From NCBI GenBank assembly GCA_963970005.1, contig CAXAMN010023339.1:688023-752022 (forward strand): a stretch of DNA of 64,000 bases. Direction: 5' to 3'. Below, piece by piece: positions 55,912 through 64,000 of this stretch. The notes under the pieces were generated by a model that was not told the origin of the DNA, searched no databases, and saw only the letters and a program-made list of their open reading frames with translations. Every line of letters begins with the position of its first letter. Within the stretch, counting starts at the first letter, position 1. A program made the position numbers and the translations under genes. Source of the DNA: Durusdinium trenchii. Taxonomy: Eukaryota > Sar > Dinophyceae > Suessiales > Symbiodiniaceae.

Positions 55912-56602
55912 AGCTGGGAGAACCAGAAAATGCTATTATGGCTGTAGGTCAAGACCTGGACTTTGTAAGCACATCTCATGATCCGCATGCCGCCCTAACC
56001 TTTCCAATCCCGTGGAAACGTTGCAAGCACTTCAGACCTACATTGATGATCTCGAATGCGACCCCCCTTTTCACTCCAACCGACCATTTCACCTGCCGCT
56101 CCAAGTGCCGATTATTGATCATGAAACTCTTGAATAAATTCCATTCAAACAGAGATGCGATTTTAGTGATAAAATTTGTCGCTTTTTGGAGAGCTAGCCG
56201 TGATTTTTCTGGGGTGCGCATTCCTACAGGGCCCTTCTAGAGATGCCGTTTGTGTAAATTACTTGCTGCTTTTACTTCGCGAGATGCCGCGTGGTTAATT
56301 CACCGCTAGTTTCTTTCCGTTTTGTTAGTCAAAAACACGACTACCCCACTCTTACCGCACCCGCCCAGAGGGCAAGGGACGCGTAAGAAGCGCCGAACAT
56401 GCTGCGCAAGACCGACGCCCCAAACCAGGGCAGGTTGACCTCCCAATTCTGTATCATTATGTTCGTTTGCTCTGGTTCAATGATGTCCGCGTGTGACATC
56501 TCCAAACACCTATTAATCAACAGTCGTCTACATCTATGGAGAAAAGTCAAGTGCAGGTTCAGATTTTGCTTGACTCTACGATCTCCAAAAACAACACCTG
56601 AG

Positions 56603-59600
56603 GCATGAGCTTTGCATCATCACGGGTGACTTCAACTCGCGGCTGGAGCGGGCTTTTTGGATGACGTCGGCTCATCAAGTCATGGAAGTGCTGAACTCTG
56701 TTGAATGTTAGAAAGACCTTGGATTAATTCCTGCTTGAAATGTAGTACCGAGCTTTTTTAAAGTATAGAATTTCAGGTTTCCAAAGCCGGGTAGGGACTT
56801 CAAGCGTCAGTTTTATACTGGCTTCCGAAGGATTTGAATCGCATGATGTGTCCATATAGGATCGCAGCCAATGATAGACAATGTAGGAAAACCGAAAACC
56901 ATTAGGAGTTTGAACCTTTGGTGGTATCATGATTTTGGTGTAGCTTCAATATGAGCAACTTTCAAGCAAGGCATGTTTGAAAAGTATAGATCAGTTGCAA
57001 CTGGCAGGTCATGATCAATTGCTTCATGATGATATACTATTGGAGTTCGCCTTTCTGAGACACCCTAGAACCTGGATGAAGCTTCGACCTGTGTAGGAGA
57101 CAAACGTCCTTTTCCATGTGGTTCTGAGTGCATGTCTCTTGGGGCTGGTCGATACAACAACTTGGTCGCTGGACCAGCTTGGTCATTTCTACTTAAATCA
57201 TTGGCTGCGATTAGAATCGGCCATGAGAAGTAGGAATCAGCCTTATTTACTGATGTGTGTGTGTTTACTCTGGTTATTACACCACCCTAGCACTATACAG
57301 CGGAGGATTGTTCAAATTTGCGTTTGCATTATTGTCTACCAGCCTTCATATTGACCATTGAAAGAACAATGACAATGCCCACCAACTTCCTCAGCCAGTC
57401 CTAGATCCTAAGTAGAAAGACCGGGAGCTATAAATGGTTCAATCCAGTTTTCGATGAGATCGATCAGAAGCTCGACTTGCAGCCCCTCCGGCTGGGTTTG
57501 CCCGACCCCACATCGCGCCGGAGGACTTGCCCAAAGAGGCTCAGTGGCCGAGTGGACCTCAGGAGGCACCCGAAGTACGGTATCGGGGGCACGAATGGAA
57601 GTGCGGGGTCCGAAAGCCACGCTGTGAAACGTTTACTGCAAGCCATGGCAGGTATGACTCAAAGTACAAATGAGTGACGGTTTAATTGTTGTTTGCCCTT
57701 TTCTGCACTTCTAAAGCAGATATAGGAAGAAGAGGAATCTAACTCTAACTGACCCATATTTCATCGCTGGAGCATGCTGGAGCAAAGCAGGGAATCCCTT
57801 TTACAAAGAGACCCCTCTTTTTGCCCTTGGGGTGTCCGGATTCCCTCGGAGGCGTGGCTGGCACGTGACCAGATCATGCTCGGCCAGGCGCCGCCTTTCG
57901 CTGGCGTCGGTGCGAAGAGTGAGCTTGGTCCGATGAATGGTCATCCCTACCCTTCCAGCAGTCCTTCCTACCCTTGTCCAGTTGCTAGCACTTTGGGTTT
58001 GATTCGTTTTTGGAACCACTTGAAGGCTCAATCTAGTTATTTCACAGTTCATTGTTGGGGCCTACTTTAACAAGATGCACCAGGGTGTCCTTCGGATTTG
58101 TTTACTCTTCCGTCATCTTCCGTCCCTTTGATTGAAGTTTGGCCCCAATTGACTGGTAGTTTGGGTAGTGGGTTATATAAAAGTCATCACCAACTACAGT
58201 AGTTCAACATGTTCTTTTTCGAGTTTGTCCTGTTACCTGCAACAGCTTAGCTTAGCTAGCGCGAGTCTCCATGGCAGGTGTCAAGCTTGCGCGGCTATCG
58301 AGAAGGCTCCATCCGCGGCCGAAACTGCTGGCGGTTGGGGGGGGGTGAACAGAGTTTGATGGCCTCTGTAGTTGATTGGAACCAATTTGCACCCCCCTTC
58401 TAGGGCTGTCCTGATTTGATCCAACCATACCAATCCCACCAACAAGAAGCATGGTTTTGCATTTCGATTGTCTCATAACCGCATTGTCCTGTTGTGGATT
58501 TATTTTTCGAAGACTAGCTCCAGTAGCAGGAAATTCGAGTCGCGCGAACTTCCGCGACTTGGCAGGAGTCATCACCTTTGCTCCAACCTACAAGTACAAG
58601 ATCGGTGGCGACCTCGGGATGGCACTAGCAGTATAGGGCTACGTTGAGCAGATTGGATTCCAATCATTGTGGAACCCTTTGGATCACAAAAAACAGCCAT
58701 TTGGTACAGCCGAGCAGTTTTGGAGGCTCACGAGCAGCTCGAGGCGTGGCGCGACCCCCTCAACACTGCGCATTCGCCCTGAGGCACCGACGCCCTCAAC
58801 ACCAAGCGCGCACCGGCGTGGCACGGGCCACAGGTCCTCGGCAGGTCCTCCGTGATGGAGAAATGCATGGGACATCATGGGACCACATCCATCGCTATTA
58901 GGTTGGAGGCCATCGCCGCGAATCGCCTTTGGGGGCCATCACTTGGTTGGAGGCCATCGCTCTTAGGTTGGAGTCCATTGCCATGGTTATTAGTAATAAA
59001 TAGGGTAGCGCCTCCTTTTGGCGGTCGAAGGGGTGTCATGGAGGGCGGGTTCTGGTCCCTATCACGCCAGCAAGAAAGCAAGCAAAGGGGATAGATTCCA
59101 AGTCATTTTTCACGAAAGTGGGACACCCCATCTATGGTAGAGGAAAAGAAACGGCCTTCCTTAGCTTGAAAGGTACACTTCCATGATGGATTTCCAGTGT
59201 TTTTCCTCGTGTTTTTCCTTCACCCGTCCAACCCCGATCATCTTCACGTCGCTGAGGTGCGACCGCGTGGTGTTCAAATCCGAGGCTCCGTGTCAGCTGC
59301 AGTTGTTGGAGTGCCTCGGCCGTCGCAACAAGTTCGGCTGGTTTGGAAGCCAGTCGTTCAAGTGCCCAAACTTCTGGTGTGTTTGTAACTTTCAGGAGGT
59401 TTCGCCAGGGTCGCAAAGCAGGACAGTATACATTACACTTTACATACCATGTTTATGACATGATTCTTGTTCCCCAGATAGCGAAGTTATGGGGTTCTTA
59501 CTTCAAATAACAATGAGTTGCTGAGTTGCCCGTGCGCGCTTTCGAGACAGGTTGCTGGTGCTGGGTGCCGGTGCTGGTGCTGGTGCTGTGAGCTGGCTGT

Positions 59601-62600
59601 GTATGTGGTGGAGACAGGTTGCTGGTGCCGGTGCTGGTGCTGTGAGCTGGCTGTGCACGTGGTGGAGACAGGTTGCTGGTGCTGGTGCTGGTGCCAGGTG
59701 CCGGTGCTGGTGTGCACGTGGTGGAGACAGGTTGCTGGTGCTGGTCCGGGTGCCAGTGCTGGTGGTGGTGCTGTGAGCTGGCTGTGCACGTGGTGGGGAC
59801 AGGTTGCTGGTGCCGGTTGCAGGTGCTGGTGCTGTGAGCTGGCTGTGCACGTGGTGGAGACAGGTTGCTGGTGCTGGTGCTGGGTGCCGTGCGCCGGTGC
59901 TGGTGCTGTGAGCTGGCCGTGCACGTGGTGGAGACAGGTTGCTGGTGCTGGTGCCCGCTTCTGACAGTGAAGTGATAACAACCGCCGCTTCTGACAGTGA
60001 AGGGTAACAAACCGCCGCTTGCAGCAGTGAAGGGCGACCAAGCGCCGCTTCTGACAATGAAGTGCCAGCAGTCATGGGCCGCATAAATTTTTGCACGCAA
60101 CATCATACGGTGTTGTCGCTTGAGCGTTCTTTGTCTATTAGCGCTGTGGGGTATTTGCAGTTCTGTTTTGGCCGGCGGCTGTGTCAAGGGCTGTACTGTT
60201 TGCGCGCATACTTTTCTACGTATAATGTGTTCTATGCGCAACGTCAGGCTCTCAACCGACCATTGTTCCAGCATGTTTCAGCATGCTACACACACAATAG
60301 TCGTGCTGGATACTGCTTGGCCTTGGGCGAGTGAAGCCTACGGGCTTTGTTTGCCGTTTGTGCGCATACTTTTGTGCAATGAACTTTAACGTGCAAGGTC
60401 ATACGGCCTTATCGTCCTGCAGATCGTTGCTTCAAGCATGCTAGAAAGTCAATAGTGGCGCTGGATACTGCTTGGCCTTGGGCCAATGACACTTACGGGC
60501 TTTGCTGTTTGCACGCATACTTTTGTGTGCATAAACATACATGCGCAAGATCATACGTTGTTATTCCCCAAATAGGGATAGCTATGGGGTTCTTGCTGCA
60601 AATAAGAATGAACTGGCTGCGCTTTCGAAAGGGTGTCGGTGCTGGTGCTGGTTTTGGGTGCTGGCTCTGTGAGCTGGCAGCTGGCTGAGCGCGCCTTTAA
60701 GACGGGGAGGTGCCACAAGCTGGCTGTGCAGGCTGCGTGCATTCTTGCTCCAGCCAGTCGCATGTCAACAGGTCGTGGGATTCTGCCTAGCTATTTGGGT
60801 CTATGCTGGTGTAATTTTTTTCTACGACTGCCCTCGTGCTGCGCTGTGTCCACGAGGGCACATATGTCGTATAGATCCGGGTGCCACAACGGCGGGGCAT
60901 GGAGCTCTGGTCGTTTGGTTCGTCTCGGAGCCTCCGGTGGACCCAGGGTGACTGAGAAAGGCCGACGTCGGGGTCCGGGCGTCTCCGGTGGTGACGTTGA
61001 GAGTTGAAGACTGGTGCAATTGAAACGCCCCGAGGAATCATGGTAAACGTCATGCCACTGGAAACGGATGATTTTTTTTTCTGTATGTTTTCTTAGCCTG
61101 GCTGTTGTCAGGCTGCTCTGTGAGTGTCAGGGTGCAACCGTTTGATTGTTAAATCCTCACGTCCCGACGCTCCACGTACAGAATACATACATTGACGCAT
61201 GTACATATATATATATATCTCTCTCTATCTATCTATCTACTATAGAACCTGGTTGACCCCTGTTTTGGAGCCAAAACATGTTTTTTTCCTATCAAAATAG
61301 GGATCAGTTGGGTTCCAGGTATGTATCCATTTTGACCCATCTTGACCCCTGAAATCAACAACCCCTTTTCTATCCTTTTTTGATCCACAAATGCATGTCC
61401 CAGCCAGGTGGTGATTTCATATGTTGAATCAAACAACTGACCGAAAAGCCACCATTAACATCCGTTAACAAATCCCGAAAAACAACCCGGCAAAGTAGCT
61501 GCTAGAGAGGTCCGGCAGGTCCCTCTCCCGGGCGAACTGGGAGAACCGGTCGCAGCGAAGGTATGCTTCTCTCCCTGACCTTCGCTTCACCAGTGCTTCT
61601 CGCCCGGACCATTTTCCAGCCACGGTGACGGAGTCTGCTTGGGTTGAATAAGCAGAACCAACACCGACCTTCACGGGAGAGTGTGCTGGACTCAACTGTC
61701 CAAATGTTGGAAGATGTTGAGGAGAAAGAACACGAGCGTGTTCTGTTTACGCCACACCTTCTCGCCATTTTGCTGGACTCTTAGAACCGCAGCTCAGCTC
61801 GAAAGTGTGCGGTTGGACCCATCCGGACTGGGGGTTTGGGAGCCCCGGGGCGGTTTCCTCCTTGAGGTTGAGAGAAAGAACGTGTTGCGATCAGAAACCA
61901 CCTGGCTTCACCGTTTCGCGCTTCGCTCGCCGCAGCTCTCCGTTGGCGGTTCGCTCGCCCGGAACCTTCGCACGCCGTGCTTCGTGGGGCGGGAAATCGC
62001 GCGCTCCCAGGACCGGAAAGAAAGAACCGGCTCCGCTAAAAGCGAGAAGAATCTGAGTGTTGGAAGTTACAGCATTTCAATATATCTATGAGGCAAGAGT
62101 CATGAGTCATATTCTTGAAGTTCATGAAGCAAAGAAGAGGAAGCAGATCGATATCTCAGTGATTTGTGCGAGATCTCAGTTCACAGAGCAGTCTCAGCGC
62201 AGTAGTGTTCGAAGAACATTTGCACACATGCCACGCCAATGATATGCTTGTGTACGAGTGTCATACCAGTAGTGCTTGGTTATATAATTATATATTTGTT
62301 CTTTAGATTACAAAAAAATCTGGTGCCTTCGAGTAGTATCCCAGTGGGTAGTGAGGTCAAAATCAATATAACTATTTAGTGGTGATGATGGTGATGCACT
62401 GCATCACAATATCATCTTATTTGCATCACGGAATGTTCAGGTGACCCTTCATCGCCCAAAGATGAATCACCCTTGTTCATCACACATATTCATCATATGA
62501 TTGTATTGATGTATCTATCCAGTAGGTGTGAATGGAGAATTTCTGTGTTTTTGAAATTGCCTATACCTGCCTTGCTGAGAACCACAACTTGTGATCACTC

Positions 62601-62697
62601 AGACGTGACTTTCTTCCGACTCACGGGCGGATCACTCACGGCGCTCGTCGGGTCCGAGGATCATCATCCGGTCACTGCGCTCTTTGAAGTCGAGTAA
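56603..62697 (+). CDS. inositol-polyphosphate-5-phosphatase-type protein (spliced gene I, 3' part)
   Basis: Catalytic-domain motifs are spread over tiny exons that join in phase. 56603-56651: LCIITGDFNSRLER (family GDxNxRL). About 57480-57652: open, function unclear. 58278-58333: AAIEKAPSAAETAG. 58530-58604: FRDLAGVITFAPTYKYKI (family F-x-PTYKY). 58784-58820, only 37 nt: GTDALNTKRAPAW. 59257-59312: CDRVVFKSEAPCQLQLLE. 62603-62697: TALVGSEDHHPVTALFEVE and TAA (family SDHxPV, catalytic His). Joined, they give PTYKY-x-x-GTD...KRAPAWCDRVV...LLEY...DHHPV, the canonical order. Introns 58821-59256, 59313-62602 and probably the one after 56651 use GC donors. The enzyme family removes the 5-phosphate of inositol phosphates or phosphoinositides at membranes. 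The first catalytic motifs (WN, QE) are not located, and the 3.3-kb last intron contains a minisatellite. Confidence 0.75.
58889..58995. repeat. 21-bp dispersed minisatellite, locus 3
   Basis: Five units of about 21 bp, CATCGCTATTAGGTTGGAGG and variants, inside intron 58821-59256 of the phosphatase gene. Confidence 0.75.
59530..59965. repeat. G-rich minisatellite in the last intron of gene I
   Basis: Six to seven units of 50-80 bp: GTGGTGGAGACAGGTTGCTG followed by a variable number of GGTGCT triplets and GTGAGCTGGCTGTGCAC. The plus strand is G/T-rich. Because the units lack stops, all three minus frames are open for up to 258 codons and give His/Gln/Pro- or Ser/Thr-rich products; these are not genes. 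Confidence 0.85.
59966..60064. repeat. 30-bp tandem repeat
   Basis: Four units of CCGCTTCTGACAGTGAAG plus a 10-12 bp variable link (GGTAACAAA, GGGCGACCAAG). Directly abuts the minisatellite. Confidence 0.75.
60065..60690. repeat. segmental duplications flanking the minisatellite
   Basis: Segment 60304-60390 recurs at 60460-60545 (GCTGGATACTGCTTGGCCTT...GCATACTTTTGTG). The DNA before the minisatellite (59473-59560: TCCCCAGATAGCGAAGTTAT...GGGGTTCTTACTTCAAATAA) recurs at 60568-60655 (TCCCCAAATAGGGATAGCTA...), where a short degenerate stretch of the same GGTGCT repeat follows. So a unit of about 1.1 kb seems to be partly duplicated in tandem. Confidence 0.65.
61205..61242. repeat. TA/TC/TCTA compound microsatellite
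   Basis: TATATATATATA, then TCTCTCTC, then four TCTA units. Non-coding, within the last intron of gene I. Confidence 0.85.
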
Positions 62698-63108
62698 AAA
62701 GGAGCACGTCGACGGCTGGCTCGTTCGGCTGGTCAGCCGTCAGCGTTGGTCTTTTTTGTTGAGAAGCTAGGAGGTGCGGAAATGGCGTTGCCATTCTTGA
62801 AGAATCTTGAAGATATTATATAATTCAGGTTCCAATTCCAACTCAACTAGAATTGTTTGCTGTCAGTAATGATTTTCGGGATGCCGGTTGATCGTCAAGA
62901 CCCTGCCAGTGGGGATGGTTGGGACGCAGAACTTGAGTGGTTGATGTCCGGAGGATGATTGGATCCATGCCCACTGGGTATACCTTGAATTGGAAGGATG
63001 TGGAAAAGGGTATTGCATTGAACTACAGGATGTAGACTCCTCTCAATAACAACCCAGGCTGCCTAGACCCTCTAAAGGATCCCAGAACAGGGAGCCTTGT
63101 GATCAGTG

Positions 63109-63285
63109 ATGACCCAACGACGGTACCCATTTCGATATTTCCAGCGGCTGGAAGGCTTGGGCCCAAGAGTCCTGACAGCTGAAGCGCTCACGCAGCGGGT
63201 GCCTTTTGCGCCGATGGCAGAAGACATCGACTGGGACGACTTCGATGATGATGAGGACTGTCGGTCGCCATTCCGATGGAGATAG
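63109..63285 (+). CDS. small acidic-tailed protein or terminal exon, 58 aa
   Basis: ATG at 63109 to TAG at 63283-63285. Reads MTQRRYPFRYFQRLEGLG, then LTAEALTQRVPFAPMAED and an acidic run IDWDDFDDDED before CRSPFRWR. Basic N-terminal half, acidic C-terminal half, protein-like throughout. An in-frame TGA lies six bases upstream, and GTGATCAG just before the ATG would be a usable acceptor, so it could be the last exon of a gene or a complete small gene 410 bp after the phosphatase. No family recognised. Confidence 0.5.
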   Translation: MTQRRYPFRYFQRLEGLGPRVLTAEALTQRVPFAPMAEDIDWDDFDDDEDCRSPFRWR

Positions 63286-63839
63286 GATATGGGTCTCTCA
63301 GACGCGACCATTGGTACGGAGCGGAAAAGTGGAGAAGGTCAGACACAATGAATACGTCCATTTGGTGCCATGATGGACTTCTTCGTGAATGATGCGGGCT
63401 CGTGGTTCAGAACAGCACAAATCGGACCATGACCATTGGGCAAATGAGTTCGAAGGTGCTTACTCCGTCATTGAGGGGATCAGTTGGGAAAATGATATGC
63501 ACCTCCCCGCAGAGCAACATGGACCCTGAGAACTGAGCCGTGGTTTTTCGACCATTTTCCTCCAACAAACCGACGTGGTTTTGGAGGTATCCATGCCCCC
63601 CCGGAGCGCTTGAGGTTCCCTATTGAGTGACCAAGCCTGGCTGTACCGAGCTCACTTCGTGACCTTACTGGTTGATTGCTGGTTTCACCACGCCATCTGG
63701 ACAACCGGTGTTGTCCAGATACCACATTGATCCACATTGTATATCCGACCTTTGATCGCAAGTCTTGTAAAATCTGTTAATTGTCCTCATGAGGGAATGT
63801 CCAGGACCCTTTTTGGTTCTTGCCCCCCTTGCCGAATAG
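63286..63839. other. no confident gene
   Basis: A minus frame 63480-63761 (93 codons) and a very short plus frame at 63371-63433 are open, but neither has a recognisable feature. The right end (63805-63839) is a pyrimidine-rich tract leading to the acceptor of the next exon. Confidence 0.3.
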
Positions 63840-64000
63840 GAAGAGCTCGGGTGGTCAGTGAGCTATTTTGCGATTTGCATCCTCATGCCGACGTTCAACG
63901 GCTTCATCAACGGCTACTCATGGTCGGGCTATGCCTTGCACTACACCAGCATGGGCTGGCCTTTGGCCAGGTCCCTTTGGTGGGGGTGGTTTAAGTTCAG
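63840..64000 (+). CDS. transporter-like membrane protein exon (MFS-like), cut by window edge
   Basis: A pyrimidine-rich tract (TTTTTGGTTCTTGCCCCCCTTG) ends in the acceptor GCCGAATAG, and the frame then reads EELGWSVSYFAICILMPTF, NGFINGYSWSGYALHYTS, MGWPLARSLWWGW to the last base. A hydrophobic helix followed by NGFxNGYSWSxYALHxxSxGWPL resembles the first membrane helix and loop of a major-facilitator-type transporter family common in dinoflagellates. The upstream frame is closed by the TAG of the acceptor, so the exon boundary is well placed. There is no stop before the edge; the remaining exons are outside. Substrate unknown. Confidence 0.55.

Noticed and set aside
59487..60274. Minus-strand ORFs of 184-258 codons rich in His, Gln, Pro or Ser, Thr
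   Set aside because: Stop-free translations of a minisatellite in three frames at once, inside the last intron of the phosphatase gene.

Overview
This window looks like nuclear DNA of a dinoflagellate, most likely a suessialean (Symbiodiniaceae or Polarella-like). The evidence is: coding sequence broken into very short GC-rich exons separated by longer introns; donor sites that include GC and GA as well as GT; exon joins that restore domains expanded in dinoflagellates (a SHSWHG/RLWC TIR-like membrane protein, an HGFADAHA-ankyrin protein, WSLARVGLVDE-type helical repeats); and LINE elements carrying cytosine-methyltransferase-type domains. There is no bacterial operon structure, no CRISPR array and no intact rRNA or tRNA gene.

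Layout. 1-6146 (minus): a LINE whose ORF1 is a 1525-residue protein with a complete C5 cytosine methyltransferase domain and a C-terminal coiled coil. A single in-frame UGA separates it from an open ORF2 with an apurinic-type endonuclease domain that runs off the left edge. 6.1-9.8 kb: mostly unassigned, with one exon encoding a helical-repeat motif. 9.8-12.4 kb: a 155-bp tandem array of about 16 units, interrupted by a tRNA-like insertion. 12.4-16.7 kb: a foldback element, unassigned exons and a minus-strand LINE RNase H remnant. 17.2-20.9 kb (plus): a multi-exon TIR-like membrane protein gene with a foldback element in one intron. 20.9-27 kb: sparse exons and a second minus-strand LINE remnant with a zinc finger and a PPCETW domain. 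27.2-50.4 kb (plus): a run of small multi-exon genes, mostly of unknown function (genes B to H), including a charged coiled-coil protein and an ankyrin protein. 51-56.5 kb: GC-rich islands open in several frames. 56.6-62.7 kb (plus): an inositol-polyphosphate-5-phosphatase-type gene whose 3.3-kb intron holds a G-rich minisatellite and a segmental duplication. 63.1-64 kb: a small acidic ORF and the first visible exon of a transporter-like membrane protein that runs off the right edge.

All reconstructed host genes lie on the plus strand and all LINE remnants on the minus strand, as expected of a unidirectional dinoflagellate gene array. The exon models are my own splice-phase reconstructions. 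Where joined exons restore a known motif (TIR-like gene, phosphatase, ankyrin gene) I am fairly sure. Where only phase and composition agree I say so.

The most interesting signal is a family of short foldback elements with ends close to TATCCCTAGGG...CCCTAGGGTATA, at least six copies. One copy sits inside a 151-nt intron whose two ends are near-identical direct repeats (GTGACAG / GTTGACCAG). That is the structure expected if insertion of the element created the intron.
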